Shown here: positions 24,805-34,254 of the stretch, piece by piece | How positions within the stretch are numbered: the stretch's first letter is position 1 | How the letters are laid out: the number at the start of each line of letters is the position of its first letter | Origin: Nostoc sp. PCC 7107 | Lineage (GTDB): Bacteria > Cyanobacteriota > Cyanobacteriia > Cyanobacteriales > Nostocaceae | Reading direction: 5' to 3' | Assembly: GCF_000316625.1 (NCBI RefSeq) | Contig: NC_019676.1 | Location: forward strand, 5,226,501 to 5,290,500 | Length of the DNA: 64,000 nt | Position numbers and translations under genes: made by a program | Notes under the pieces: model-generated | Databases searched by the model: none | Told to the model about the DNA's origin: nothing | The model's input: the letters and a program-made list of their open reading frames with translations, nothing else

Positions 24805-26793
24805 GAGTGTTAAAGCTTTCCAAACTGGAATTGTCGAATCATCATTTGCATCCTCTGTTGTAGATATAAGATTGTCGTAGTATCTGCGGAGTGTGTTTAG
24901 ATCCACAAATTCTTGAAGATTACTGCCATCGTTAGTAATTACTTGATCTACGAGCAGTCGATCAAAATGCAATAACCCACGCTGAAAGTTGGGACTCATA
25001 TCTGTTTTGCCGCCACGCCACTGCACTTCTTGGGGAAGAATACCATCTAAACCTTTCCGCATGATGAAGCGAGACCATCCTTGATTGAGTTTTTGTTCTG
25101 GTGGTAGAGAGAGGCAAAATTCAATCAAACGTTTATCCATAAAGGGATGACGTGACTCTAGAGAAAATGCCGCAGAACATAGGTCGCCTAATTCCAATAC
25201 TGTGGTGAACAAGGTGGAGTTTAAGGTACGACACTGTTCTTCTCTCACTGTTACGGCGCGACTTTGGTCTTGATCCTGAGATTGTGTTAGAGGATTTATC
25301 CCGACTGTTTTGGCGAATTGCGGGTTGATTAAAGAAGTAACTTGGGGTTGATTTTGTTTGTGACCACGGAGTGATCGCCAAATCTTCAAGATATATTGAG
25401 GAACTAAGGGTTTAATTCCGTAAGTGACGAACAATTTCCGCCGCGAAACTTGAAAATGCTGACTAATTTGCAGCGCAGTTTGCACAAAAGTTAGCATTTT
25501 TCTCTGCTTGACTAACTCCTGTAAATAGGTAATGGCATATTCGTAGAAAATTGCGGCAACTGAGGTATTAAAGTGTTGAGATATGGCCTGAGCTTCTTGG
25601 ATAAACGTCTGCCATTTTCCTTGACGTGCTAACTCGGCGAAATAAGTCACGCCGTGCGATACTGTTGTATCACCATCAAAACCATCTAAGGAAATGCGAA
25701 TACCTGCTTGTTGAGCAGCCCGATTTAATCCCCATACCAGAAAATGACTAGGCCCAATAAAGGGTTCTTCCATATATTTATAGTAGTCCTGCCATTCCGA
25801 TAAGGGGCCTGATTGATCGGCGTGGACATAATGGGGGATAAATCCACCCTGATTTAATACAGGGTTAATGTATTGGCGTTCATCACATTCAGGAACATCT
25901 GCAAAAATATTTGAGAAAGTGTGCAGTTGTGCGTTTTTTTCTTGTAATAAGATATCTCTGGCTACACAAGCAATGGAAGAGGAATCTAAGCCACCACTCA
26001 AGTGACAGCTAACAGGAAATGCACTGCGTAAACGACAACGCACTGCCTCGGTAAACACCTCTCGGAAAGCTGCTGCATATTCTGCATCTGAGTTTAGTCT
26101 TAACTCTTCACCCACTTCTAAAGACCAGTAGGCGTGAGATATTAATCCACTCGTGTAACTCACTGTCATTGTGTGAGCCGGAGGCAATCTATAGATATTT
26201 TTATAGGCAGTGATAGATTTATCTTCTGTAAATGGGTGTAAATGATTGGCGATCGCAATTTCATTTACCACTTTCGGCACTCCTGGTAAACACAAAAGCG
26301 CCTTCATCTCCGAAGCAAAGTAAAGCTTTTCTCCAGGTTGATAGTAATAATACAAGGGTTTGATGCCAAAATGATCTCTGGCACAGAACAATGTCTGCTT
26401 CCGCTGATCCCAAATTACAAATGCAAAGTCACCCAATAATTTTTTTGGGCATTGTTCACCCCATTTTTCGTAAGCCGCCAGTACTAACTGGCTATCTGTG
26501 ATTTTTTCTTGTGGGCAATTATCAATGGATAATGCAGATATTAGTTCTTCTCGGTTATCTATGCGGATATCTGCTGTAATAACTAACTCACCAGTACTAT
26601 CAACTAAAGGTAATTTCTCTAGCAGCGATTCTGGCGTACTCCACAGCATCCGATGACCCAAGCCAACTGCGCCAGAACACCAGATATCTGCACCATCAGA
26701 CCCACGATGAGCGATCGCATCTACCATTAAGGCCAGCTTTTTCTTCTCTACTGGCTGACTATCTAGATTGTAAATGCCAACTATACCACTCAT
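24760..26793 (-). CDS. Lasso macrolactam synthetase, asparagine synthetase B-like (lasso C)
   Basis: 677 residues. The N-terminal part is a class II glutamine amidotransferase domain (GIVGIYNLDSQ, AHRGSDG, FAFVIWDQR) but starts Met-Ser instead of Met-Cys, so the nucleophile for glutamine hydrolysis is missing. The C-terminal domain has the ATP-pyrophosphatase loop CHLSGGLDSSSIACVAR at about 260-276 and LDGFDGDTTVSHG. In lasso clusters this enzyme adenylates the side-chain carboxylate of Asp/Glu in the core and closes the ring onto the N-terminal amine. The gene starts three bases after B2 and precedes the three precursor genes. Confidence 0.9.
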   Translation of the reverse strand: MSGIVGIYNLDSQPVEKKKLALMVDAIAHRGSDGADIWCSGAVGLGHRMLWSTPESLLEKLPLVDSTGELVITADIRIDNREELISALSIDNCPQEKITDSQLVLAAYEKWGEQCPKKLLGDFAFVIWDQRKQTLFCARDHFGIKPLYYYYQPGEKLYFASEMKALLCLPGVPKVVNEIAIANHLHPFTEDKSITAYKNIYRLPPAHTMTVSYTSGLISHAYWSLEVGEELRLNSDAEYAAAFREVFTEAVRCRLRSAFPVSCHLSGGLDSSSIACVARDILLQEKNAQLHTFSNIFADVPECDERQYINPVLNQGGFIPHYVHADQSGPLSEWQDYYKYMEEPFIGPSHFLVWGLNRAAQQAGIRISLDGFDGDTTVSHGVTYFAELARQGKWQTFIQEAQAISQHFNTSVAAIFYEYAITYLQELVKQRKMLTFVQTALQISQHFQVSRRKLFVTYGIKPLVPQYILKIWRSLRGHKQNQPQVTSLINPQFAKTVGINPLTQSQDQDQSRAVTVREEQCRTLNSTLFTTVLELGDLCSAAFSLESRHPFMDKRLIEFCLSLPPEQKLNQGWSRFIMRKGLDGILPQEVQWRGGKTDMSPNFQRGLLHFDRLLVDQVITNDGSNLQEFVDLNTLRRYYDNLISTTEDANDDSTIPVWKALTLSLWLNHNQKNHKSD

Positions 26794-26796
26794 GAT

Positions 26797-27228
26797 TTAT
26801 ATCCCTGCAAAAGACGGCAATGGAGTAAAGCGTGAGAGATCAGGAAGATAGCCGATGACTACTTGTCCTTGAGTTTCAATCCAAGCATGAGCTTCTAAGT
26901 TTCCAGCTTCACCTTTAACCACTCCGATACGTAATTCGGGTGAATAACCATAGCGAGTCATTAACACTTGACACGTTAAAGCCCTCGCTAGACATTTAGC
27001 TCCACCCGGTGTGTAACGCGTGCTAATATTGATTGCCCAAACAATTTTGTTCAAAGAAACTGTTTCTACTCTGGGGTTTGGCTTACTGTGTTGATTTATA
27101 AGTTTTCTTAAATAATTAAATGATAGTAACCGCATTCCCAGCCGTACTAATCCTAGTAAAACGAACGTACCTAATAAAAATTGGCGATCGCTGTTGGTTA
27201 GTTGCAGTATTTTAAGCAGATACTTCAT
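26797..27228 (-). CDS. Lasso peptide leader peptidase, transglutaminase-like B2 protein
   Basis: 143 residues. A hydrophobic N-terminal segment (FLLGTFVLLGLVRLGMRLL) is followed by the transglutaminase-like protease core: Cys in GGAKCLARALTCQ, His in EAHAWIE and Asp in YLPDLSRF, matching the Cys-His-Asp triad of lasso B2 proteins. It should cleave the precursor after the Thr-containing end of the leader once B1 has bound it. It overlaps the B1 gene by 17 bases, indicating translational coupling. Confidence 0.88.
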   Translation of the reverse strand: MKYLLKILQLTNSDRQFLLGTFVLLGLVRLGMRLLSFNYLRKLINQHSKPNPRVETVSLNKIVWAINISTRYTPGGAKCLARALTCQVLMTRYGYSPELRIGVVKGEAGNLEAHAWIETQGQVVIGYLPDLSRFTPLPSFAGI

Positions 27229-27517
27229 TCTTAATTTCGATCAATCCTTTCGCTGCTAAGTCTTCTAGCAAAGCCGAAATATCAAGTTTACATACCTCTG
27301 CTGCTACTTCATATTCTGCTAAGATGGCATCTTGAATTTCTTGGATAGTCTTGGGTGACTGAATGAAATTCCATATACTAGCCCCTACTTGATTCAGTCC
27401 ATAGTAAGCACCAGATTTAATATCAAGGATAACCACTTCTCCTTGTAATTCTGAACAAATTTGTTCTCTTGAGGCTACTACACTAAGGTTTTCAGATGAA
27501 CTTAATTTTGTCAGCAT
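27212..27517 (-). CDS. PqqD-like RiPP recognition element (lasso B1)
   Basis: 101 residues. The sequence EVVILDIKSGAYYGLNQVGA then IWNFIQSPKTIQEI and LLEDLAAKGLIEI is a standard PqqD-type winged helix, which binds the leader peptide in many RiPP pathways. In split lasso systems B1 delivers the precursor to B2. It is the first gene of the operon; the upstream 600 bases contain no other lasso gene. Confidence 0.88.
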   Translation of the reverse strand: MLTKLSSSENLSVVASREQICSELQGEVVILDIKSGAYYGLNQVGASIWNFIQSPKTIQEIQDAILAEYEVAAEVCKLDISALLEDLAAKGLIEIKNEVSA

Positions 27518-28126
27518 TATTGTGGTGTATTCACTGAATTTTAATTGTTTATACTAAAGTAACTTTATATCATTATTGTGGAAATTACTGTGACGTAAAA
27601 GTTATATCTTCATCCTTTATTTTCAAACTAGCTAACTTTATAAAGCAATTGTGAAGTAATATAATATAGTCATATAGCTTTACTCTCTGTAGTTAATTCG
27701 TCTACTCAATTAGAAATGTTCAACGGCATATTAAAGTAATAAATACATCAACTACCAGTTAAGTAATTTCCATGACTAAAAAGTTTCTGATGTTTTTAAT
27801 TGCTTAGGATACAAGTATTGAGATGCAACGAAGTCACATTTTTGACTGGAAAAAAAGGCAAAAAATAACTACAAGTATGCAACGATAAAAAGTATACTTG
27901 TTTTCCTATCTATCAATGACAAAAATAATATTTCAAAATTATTTCCCTGAAGTCAATATATCTTTTGAAGGATATCTCACCTTGACTTGAGAACTATTCA
28001 TAATTTAAATTGGCTTGCTAAGAATGTAATTGACCTTTGTGGACAAAGTAATAAGCAAAAAGTTCCCGAAGCCAAAGATAAGTTCTTCAGGACACTCAGA
28101 ATAATTGCTGAAGCTCAAAACTTATA
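27518..28126. other. Gene-free stretch of 609 bases upstream of the lasso operon
   Basis: Very AT-rich. It must hold the lasso operon promoter (minus strand), but no clear boxes stand out. An imperfect hairpin CAAGTATGC / GTATACTTG lies at about 27872-27901. A plus-strand frame from 27987 crosses the tRNA gene and is not a gene. Confidence 0.5.
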
Positions 28127-28200
28127 TCGGGATGACTGGATTCGAACCAGCGGCCCCTTCGTCCCGAACGAAGTGCGCTACCAAGCTGCGCTACATCCCG
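28127..28200 (-). tRNA. tRNA-Pro (anticodon CGG)
   Basis: 74 bases on the minus strand, 5' end at 28200. The acceptor stem pairs CGGGATG with CATCCCG and leaves discriminator A at 28127. The D-arm contains AGCGCAGCTTGGTAGCGC. The anticodon stem CTTCG/CGAAG encloses loop TTCGGGA, giving anticodon CGG. The T-arm is CTGGTTCGAATCCAG. CCA is not encoded, as is common in cyanobacteria. Confidence 0.95.
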
Positions 28201-28387
28201 CTAAAAATAGCAAATACTTTCCCTATAATATCACAAATGTATTGAAAAAGCGAGTAGACAGAGAAACTAAAAAACAAGCTGATATTGAACTGTATGGGGC
28301 AGGAGAACAAAATGACCAATGACAACTATATATATAGATTGCTTGCTACGATTAGATTTGTATAACTTTTAGTGGTAAGAGTGGATT

Positions 28388-29281
28388 GTGACTGTTAACC
28401 AAAAGCCAGACTGGTTGCGAGTAAAAGCGCCTCAATGGGAGCGCGTCGGTAACGTTAAAGAAATTTTGCGGGATTTAGCACTCAATACGGTTTGTGAGGA
28501 AGCGTCCTGTCCGAATATTGGTGAGTGCTTCAATGCAGGTACTGCCACTTTTTTGATTATGGGGCCAGCTTGTACCCGTGCTTGTCCTTACTGTGATATT
28601 GATTTTGAGAAAAAGCCGAAACCTTTAGACCCTACAGAACCAGCTAGATTAGCAGAAGCAGTTCGCCGTATGAGGCTGAATCATGTCGTAATTACTTCTG
28701 TCAACCGAGATGATTTACCAGATGGCGGCGCTTCCCAGTTTGTGGAGTGCATTACAGCGGTGCGTAGTGTCTCACCTCACACCACAATTGAGGTATTAAT
28801 TCCTGACTTATGTGGTAACTGGAATGCTTTGGAGATAATTCTACAAGCTAGTCCAGAGGTACTCAACCATAATACAGAAACAGTTCCTCGCCTTTATCGT
28901 CGGGTACGTCCCCAAGGAAAGTACGATCGCACTCTTGAATTATTGCAGCGATCGCGGCAAATTGCACCTTGGGTATATACTAAATCTGGCATCATGGTGG
29001 GCTTGGGCGAAACCGATAGCGAAATCCGCCAAGTCATGCAAGACTTACGCGCCGTCGATTGTGACATTTTGACAATTGGGCAATATCTCCAGCCCAGTCA
29101 AAAACATTTGCAAGTCGATGCGTTTATTACCCCAGAACAATTTGCTGCTTGGCAAGCATTTGGTGAAGAACTAGGATTTTTACAAGTAGTGTCTTCTCCC
29201 TTAACCAGAAGTTCATATCATGCTGAACAAGTCAGGAAATTAATGCAACGTTATCCCAGACCAGTGCTGATAAATCAGTGA
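28388..29281 (+). CDS. lipA: Lipoyl synthase
   Basis: 297 residues, radical SAM enzyme that inserts two sulfurs into octanoyl groups on lipoyl domains. The auxiliary cluster ligands are Cys36, Cys41 and Cys47 ([12 protein letters not shown]). The radical SAM cluster is Cys62, Cys66 and Cys69 (CTRACPYC). The C-terminal RSSYHAEQ holds the Ser ligand of the auxiliary cluster. The start is the GTG at 28388, which fits family length. gpsA follows after 59 bases of repeat-like sequence. Confidence 0.95.
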   Translation: MTVNQKPDWLRVKAPQWERVGNVKEILRDLALNTVCEEASCPNIGECFNAGTATFLIMGPACTRACPYCDIDFEKKPKPLDPTEPARLAEAVRRMRLNHVVITSVNRDDLPDGGASQFVECITAVRSVSPHTTIEVLIPDLCGNWNALEIILQASPEVLNHNTETVPRLYRRVRPQGKYDRTLELLQRSRQIAPWVYTKSGIMVGLGETDSEIRQVMQDLRAVDCDILTIGQYLQPSQKHLQVDAFITPEQFAAWQAFGEELGFLQVVSSPLTRSSYHAEQVRKLMQRYPRPVLINQ

Positions 29282-29340
29282 ACAGTTATCAGTAAACAGT
29301 GAACACGGAGTAGACTTGATAACTGATAACTGAATAACTG

Positions 29341-30273
29341 TTGAAAGTGGTGCAAGAAATTACTATTGCAATTTTGGGTGCAGGCGCTTGGGGTACAGCT
29401 TTAGCAAATCTAGCAGCGGCCAATGGTCATAGTGTTAGACTGTGGTCGCGTCAAGGAACAAAAACACTTGAAGCCGTTATCCAAGATGCTCACATAGTGC
29501 TATCTGCTATTTCTATGAAAGGGGTAAGAATTGTAGCTTCGCAAGTACAATCTTACCTCCTTTCACCAGAGACAATTTTTGTCACAGCCACCAAAGGGTT
29601 AGATCCACAAAGCAGCGCTACGCCGACTCAAATTTGGCAAGCTGCATTTCCTCATCATGCAGTAGTTGTATTATCTGGCCCAAATTTATCAGCAGAAATT
29701 CAACAATCATTACCAGCTGCTACTGTCGTGGCCAGCAATAACATCACTGCGGCGGAAAGAGTGCAGTTAATATTTTCTGCACCGCGTTTCCGCGTTTATA
29801 CCAATCCCGATCCTCTAGGTGTGGAATTAGGAGGAACACTGAAGAATGTGATAGCGATCGCAGCTGGTGTATGTGATGGCTTACAATTGGGAACCAACGC
29901 CAAAGCAGCTTTAGTTACCCGTGGACTTACAGAGATGGTTCGCATCGGTAATTTTTTAGGTGCGAAGACGGAAACTTTTTATGGTTTGTCAGGTCTGGGA
30001 GATTTGTTAGCTACTTGCAATAGTCCTTTAAGTCGTAACTACCAAGTCGGCTATCAAATGGCTTGTGGTCAAAGCCTGACAAATATTCTGGCTAATTTGC
30101 CAGGTACAGCTGAGGGAGTCAATACTTGCCAAGTTTTGATGCAATTAGCCCAGAAACAAAATATCTATATGCCCATCACTGAACAAGTTTATCGGTTACT
30201 TCAGGGTGAAGTTACCCCTCAACAAGCACTTGATGAACTGATGCTACGCGACATCAAGCCAGAGTATCACTGA
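29341..30273 (+). CDS. gpsA: Glycerol-3-phosphate dehydrogenase [NAD(P)+]
   Basis: 310 residues. Reduces dihydroxyacetone phosphate to sn-glycerol 3-phosphate for phospholipid synthesis. Seen: the N-terminal cofactor loop ILGAGAWGTALA, VLSGPNLSAEI, the catalytic Lys in ELGGTLKNVIAIAAGVCDGL, and FYGLSGLGDLLATC. The annotated start is a TTG at 29341; GTG codons at 29347 and 29350 are alternatives. A hairpin AGTATGAAATTTCATACT about 30 bases after the stop, followed by a T-rich tract, may be the terminator. Confidence 0.94.
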   Translation: MKVVQEITIAILGAGAWGTALANLAAANGHSVRLWSRQGTKTLEAVIQDAHIVLSAISMKGVRIVASQVQSYLLSPETIFVTATKGLDPQSSATPTQIWQAAFPHHAVVVLSGPNLSAEIQQSLPAATVVASNNITAAERVQLIFSAPRFRVYTNPDPLGVELGGTLKNVIAIAAGVCDGLQLGTNAKAALVTRGLTEMVRIGNFLGAKTETFYGLSGLGDLLATCNSPLSRNYQVGYQMACGQSLTNILANLPGTAEGVNTCQVLMQLAQKQNIYMPITEQVYRLLQGEVTPQQALDELMLRDIKPEYH

Positions 30274-30824
30274 GAAAGTTAAAAGTAAAAATCCGCAAGG
30301 CAGTATGAAATTTCATACTTCATTGGCTTTTCTTTTTACCTCCACTGATTCCCAAGAAATCCTGAGACAGAAAATAGTAAATCGTCAGGAAATTAGTTTT
30401 AAAGCCATGTAGATATGACTAACCAGATGTTAAACATAACTTTACTGAAAGATGTTTATACCAGTTAGCAAAGTAACATTTATCACTTATTAAGTTGAAA
30501 TACTGACTAGGTAGCTCAGAAATTAAAGCCTATCTGTAGATTTGAATAGCTATTGGTTCAATCAAATGTTCAGCTGCTGAAGGATTTCGGCATTTAATGT
30601 TGGAAACACTAGTGCAGTTTTTGAAAAAAAATTGTATTGGAATCCTCTACCGTGTTATTTCATCTTGAATCACGGGAACAATAGCAACAGTTGATTTTGA
30701 TTAGCTGACCCTTCGGGTTCTATTTCTAGAACCCATTCGGGGAACGCAGTCGCCTAGATTGGGGAAACCCTTCTACAGCGCTGACTCACCGTAATCTATT
30801 GTTACCTGGAGCCATTGAGACGAT
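30274..30824. other. Gene-free stretch of 551 bases including the sigC leader
   Basis: Contains the possible gpsA terminator (about 30303-30345) and then a long region upstream of sigC. Close to sigC there is a stem GGGTTCT / AGAACCC at 30715-30734. The length and structure suggest a long 5' untranslated region for sigC. Confidence 0.5.
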
Positions 30825-32075
30825 ATGCCAGCAACATCTTTTTACCCGGATGCCGCCTACAATTCCCAAAAGTCCCGCCAGGTTTTAGACCCAGATATCA
30901 CTGTTGACGACGGGGATTTGTCGGTCGAAGATCTCCAAGATTTGGAGATCGTTTCTGTTGACCCTGCTAGTTTTGGCGCAAATAATAACCGCCGCAGCAC
31001 AGACCTGGTACGTCTATACCTCCAGGAAATTGGACGAGTCCGGTTGTTGGGGCGTGATGAAGAAGTTTCAGAAGCTCAAAAAGTTCAGCGTTACCTACGG
31101 ATGCGGACAGTACTTGCTAATGCCGCCAAGCAAGGTGATGCCGTAGTTTCGCCCTATCTACGATTAATTGAAGTTCAAGAACGTTTAGCATCTGAACTCG
31201 GCCACCGTCCATCTTTAGAAAGATGGGCTGCTACTGCTGGCGTACAGTTGTCTGATCTCAAGCCAACTTTGTCAGAAGGCAAACGCCGTTGGGCTGAAAT
31301 TGCCAAGATTACAGTAGAAGAATTGGAGCAAATTCAGTCTCAAGGACTGCAATCTAAAGAACACATGATCAAGGCGAACCTGCGTCTTGTGGTTTCTGTT
31401 GCGAAGAAATACCAAAATCGTGGTTTGGAATTATTGGATTTAGTTCAAGAAGGGACTCTTGGTTTAGAAAGAGCCGTAGAAAAATTTGATCCAACTAAAG
31501 GCTATCGCTTTAGTACTTATGCTTACTGGTGGATTCGCCAAGGGATTACAAGAGCGATCGCTACTTCTAGTCGCACTATTCGCCTCCCGGTTCATATTAC
31601 AGAAAAATTAAACAAAATTAAAAAAGCGCAACGTAAAATTGCTCAAGAAAAAGGTCGGACTCCTACCTTAGAAGACTTGGCAATTGAATTAGAAATGACC
31701 CCATCTCAAGTCAGAGAAGTGTTACTCCGAGTTCCTCGTTCTGTTTCTTTAGAAACCAAAGTGGGTAAAGACAAAGATACAGAGTTAGGAGAATTGCTGG
31801 AAACCGATAGCGTGACTCCAGAAGAAATGTTAATGCGAGAATCTTTACAAAGAGACTTGCAAAATTTATTAGCTGATTTAACTACCCGCGAACGAGATGT
31901 AATTTTGATGCGGTTTGGTTTAGCTGATGGTCATCCTTATTCTTTAGCCGAAATTGGCCGCGCCCTTGATTTATCACGGGAACGGGTACGCCAAATTGAA
32001 TCGAAAGCTTTGCAAAAACTCCGCCAACCCAAGCGCCGTAACTTGATCCGTGACTATTTAGAGTCTCTGAGTTAG
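30825..32075 (+). CDS. sigC: RNA polymerase group 2 sigma factor (SigC type)
   Basis: 416 residues. Seen: region 1.2 (DLVRLYLQEIGRVRLL), region 2 (KANLRLVVSVAKKYQ, LDLVQEGTLGLERAVEKFD, FSTYAYWWIRQGITRAI), region 3 and region 4 (LTTRERDVILMRFGL, SLAEIGRALDLSRERVRQIE). It lacks the long acidic region of SigA, fitting the non-essential group 2. I assign SigC from the N-terminus (MPATSFYPDAAYN), the length and the neighbouring furA, an order I recall from Anabaena PCC 7120. SigC in Synechocystis is linked to heat and stationary-phase responses and carbon/nitrogen balance. Confidence 0.85.
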   Translation: MPATSFYPDAAYNSQKSRQVLDPDITVDDGDLSVEDLQDLEIVSVDPASFGANNNRRSTDLVRLYLQEIGRVRLLGRDEEVSEAQKVQRYLRMRTVLANAAKQGDAVVSPYLRLIEVQERLASELGHRPSLERWAATAGVQLSDLKPTLSEGKRRWAEIAKITVEELEQIQSQGLQSKEHMIKANLRLVVSVAKKYQNRGLELLDLVQEGTLGLERAVEKFDPTKGYRFSTYAYWWIRQGITRAIATSSRTIRLPVHITEKLNKIKKAQRKIAQEKGRTPTLEDLAIELEMTPSQVREVLLRVPRSVSLETKVGKDKDTELGELLETDSVTPEEMLMRESLQRDLQNLLADLTTRERDVILMRFGLADGHPYSLAEIGRALDLSRERVRQIESKALQKLRQPKRRNLIRDYLESLS

Positions 32076-32426
32076 TTAATAGTCAATCAGTTAATAGTCA
32101 AGGGTCAATGGTAAATAGCAAACAAAATTCTAACTATAGATTGTTGACTTTGGACTTATTTTTCTGAAGAAAATTGCTTTGTTCTCTCCGGCTAGAATTT
32201 TTCTCAAGCTTATAAATAATCTTTTGCAGCTAGAGAAACTGACATTTTATTTCCCTACTTCTCAAGGTATTTTGAGGATGGCGATCGCTAATCTAAAATT
32301 GCCTTAAGAGTTTGGTTCACAATGTTTGAGCATTTAATAAATATTGTCAATAAGCTTTAGTTGTTGCAAATTGCTCACAACATTTGTTATATTCTCAACT
32401 AATAGGCTTTGTTGAGAAAAATTAGT
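32076..32426. other. Gene-free stretch of 351 bases, furA promoter region
   Basis: AT-rich spacer between sigC and furA. The last 100 bases (GCTCACAACATTTGTTATAT area) should hold the furA promoter and FurA iron boxes, but I cannot identify a box with confidence. Confidence 0.4.
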
Positions 32427-32882
32427 ATGACAGTCTACACAACTACTTCACTCAAAGCAGAATTAAATGAAAGAGGCTGGCGTTTAACGCCCCAGCGCGA
32501 AGTAATTCTACACATTTTTCAAGAACTTCCGCAAGGTGAACACCTCAGTGCGGAGGATCTGTATCATCGCTTGGAAACCGATGGTGAAGGCATCAGCCTC
32601 TCAACTATCTATCGGACTTTGAAGCTGATGGCACGGATGGGAATTTTACGGGAATTAGAACTAGGGGAAGGCCACAAACATTACGAAATTAACCAGCCTT
32701 ACCCCCATCATCACCATCATTTAATCTGTGTGCGGTGCAACAGCACCATTGAGTTTAAAAACGATTCAATTTTAAAAATTGGTGCAAAAACTGCTCAAAA
32801 AGAAGGATTTCATCTGCTCGACTGTCAAATGACAATTCATGCAGTATGCCCCAAATGCCAACGGGCATTAATGCCGCTGTAG
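32427..32882 (+). CDS. furA: Ferric uptake regulator FurA
   Basis: 151 residues from the ATG at 32427, the length of Anabaena FurA; a TTG at 32409 would add six residues. The winged helix includes LTPQREVILHIF and SLSTIYRTLKLM. Metal-binding and redox elements are the run PYPHHHHHLICVRC and the second CxxC motif CPKC. FurA represses iron-uptake genes under iron sufficiency, binds haem and is essential in Anabaena. The convergent gene at 33053-34237 matches the neighbour whose transcript extends as an antisense RNA over furA in Anabaena. Confidence 0.95.
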   Translation: MTVYTTTSLKAELNERGWRLTPQREVILHIFQELPQGEHLSAEDLYHRLETDGEGISLSTIYRTLKLMARMGILRELELGEGHKHYEINQPYPHHHHHLICVRCNSTIEFKNDSILKIGAKTAQKEGFHLLDCQMTIHAVCPKCQRALMPL

Positions 32883-32908
32883 CACTGGGGCAGGATAACC
32901 AAGGAATT

Positions 32909-32937
32909 TTGGATTTTAAATTTTGGATTTTGGATTG
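32909..32937 (+). repeat. Short heptamer repeat (TTTTGGA type)
   Basis: Imperfect repetition of ATTTTGG units just after furA. Such heptamer repeats are frequent in intergenic DNA of Nostocales. It lies in the convergent gap between furA and the peptidoglycan-binding gene. Confidence 0.5.
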
Positions 32938-33052
32938 ATTAATTAGCCAATCTAAGACTCAATGGGTGATAGACCAAAAAAATCTAAAATTGGCAGAGTT
33001 ATCGGAGGGAAGCAACGGATTGGTGATTCACATTGATAAATATAAGCGGATG

Positions 33053-34237
33053 TTAAAAGCGTCCGCTTCTAATATCACTGAGACTGACACCGTAAAATTC
33101 CTGAGCTTGCTTAATTGCTTTTTTTGTATCATCGGCCATGACACCGTTGAGCTTACCTTTATAAAAGCCCTTGTCTCGCAGTCGTCGTTGAATTTCTAAA
33201 ACACTAAAGTCACTCTTCGGCGCATTGTTCACCTTGCTATATAGCCTAGCTCTGGTGGTGGGGCCAGCAATTCCACTGGCGGCCAAGTAATTATCGGCTT
33301 GGAAGCGACGTACCGCATCTGAGGTATAAGAACCAAAGTAACCATTTGGTTCCCCCTGTAAATATCCAGCTTTAATTAATTGTTCTTGCACAACTCTGAC
33401 AGCTTCACCGCGATCGCCCATACGAAGATTATCTCGATCAGCTGCTCGTTTTGGCGGAGTATCTTCACCATAACCTACACCTCTTCCTGGCAGTTTGCTG
33501 AGAGTTGCCGGGCCAACAATCCCATCAACGTCTAACTTATAAGCATCTTGGAAACGCTTCACAGATTCTTCTGTAATTGGGCCAAAGATCCCTGTAGAAT
33601 TCCCGTAGTAATAACCTGCTACCCGTAAGCGTTCTTGCAAAATCCTGACTTCTTCCCCTTCATCACCTTTCATGAGGTATTGAGAACTGCTGCGCTTGGT
33701 AGCTTGGGTTGCAGTTGTTCTGGTTGATGTACTAGTAGCCGCAACTCTAGTTGTTTTGGCGGGTGTACTAGCAGTCGCCACTGTAGTTGTTTGAGATGTC
33801 CGCACAACTGTTGGTTTTTTTGCTTGGCTACTTGCTGATGATTTACGCCAGTTATCTAATTTTTGCAGGGTGCTGGCTCCCATCACCCCATCAATTGGTA
33901 AACCCGCCGCTTTTTGGAAGCGTCTAACAGCTTCTTCGGTGGGAAAGTCATAAACTTGGGTGATTTGTGCTTGATAAAAGCCTGCTTGTTGCAGCTTTTG
34001 TTGCAGATTTCTGACAGAAGGCCCTTGATCTCCTCTTTCTAGAGCCAAGACACTATTGACACTACTGAGAATAGACAAGGTAAGCGCCAGAGGTAACATA
34101 TACTTCCAAGCTTTACCAGAAAGTTTCCTCCAGTCTGGTGCTGAGGCTTTGTCTAACAAATCACTCAGCAACACCAAGTCACTGGATTCACAGTCTTCAT
34201 AGGCAAATGCTAGGTGCAAATATGCAAGATTGTCCAT
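33053..34237 (-). CDS. Secreted protein with four peptidoglycan-binding domains
   Basis: 394 residues. A ~45-residue N-terminal tail precedes a signal/anchor helix (MLPLALTLSILSSVNSVLA, about 47-66). Four PG_binding_1 repeats follow, each ending like VDGIVGPATLSKL: about 70-125, 190-245, 275-330 and 345-390. A Thr/Ala/Ser-rich linker separates the first and second. It should bind the cell wall in the periplasm. It is convergent to furA with 170 bases between stop codons, the arrangement of alr1690 and furA in Anabaena PCC 7120. It starts 17 bases downstream of cobN on the same strand, so both could share a transcript. Confidence 0.88.
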   Translation of the reverse strand: MDNLAYLHLAFAYEDCESSDLVLLSDLLDKASAPDWRKLSGKAWKYMLPLALTLSILSSVNSVLALERGDQGPSVRNLQQKLQQAGFYQAQITQVYDFPTEEAVRRFQKAAGLPIDGVMGASTLQKLDNWRKSSASSQAKKPTVVRTSQTTTVATASTPAKTTRVAATSTSTRTTATQATKRSSSQYLMKGDEGEEVRILQERLRVAGYYYGNSTGIFGPITEESVKRFQDAYKLDVDGIVGPATLSKLPGRGVGYGEDTPPKRAADRDNLRMGDRGEAVRVVQEQLIKAGYLQGEPNGYFGSYTSDAVRRFQADNYLAASGIAGPTTRARLYSKVNNAPKSDFSVLEIQRRLRDKGFYKGKLNGVMADDTKKAIKQAQEFYGVSLSDIRSGRF

Positions 34238-34254
34238 AGTTCATTCCTACACCA

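Noticed and set aside
27987-28322. Plus-strand open frame of 111 codons
   Set aside because: It runs antisense through the tRNA-Pro gene, and the rest has no recognisable protein features.
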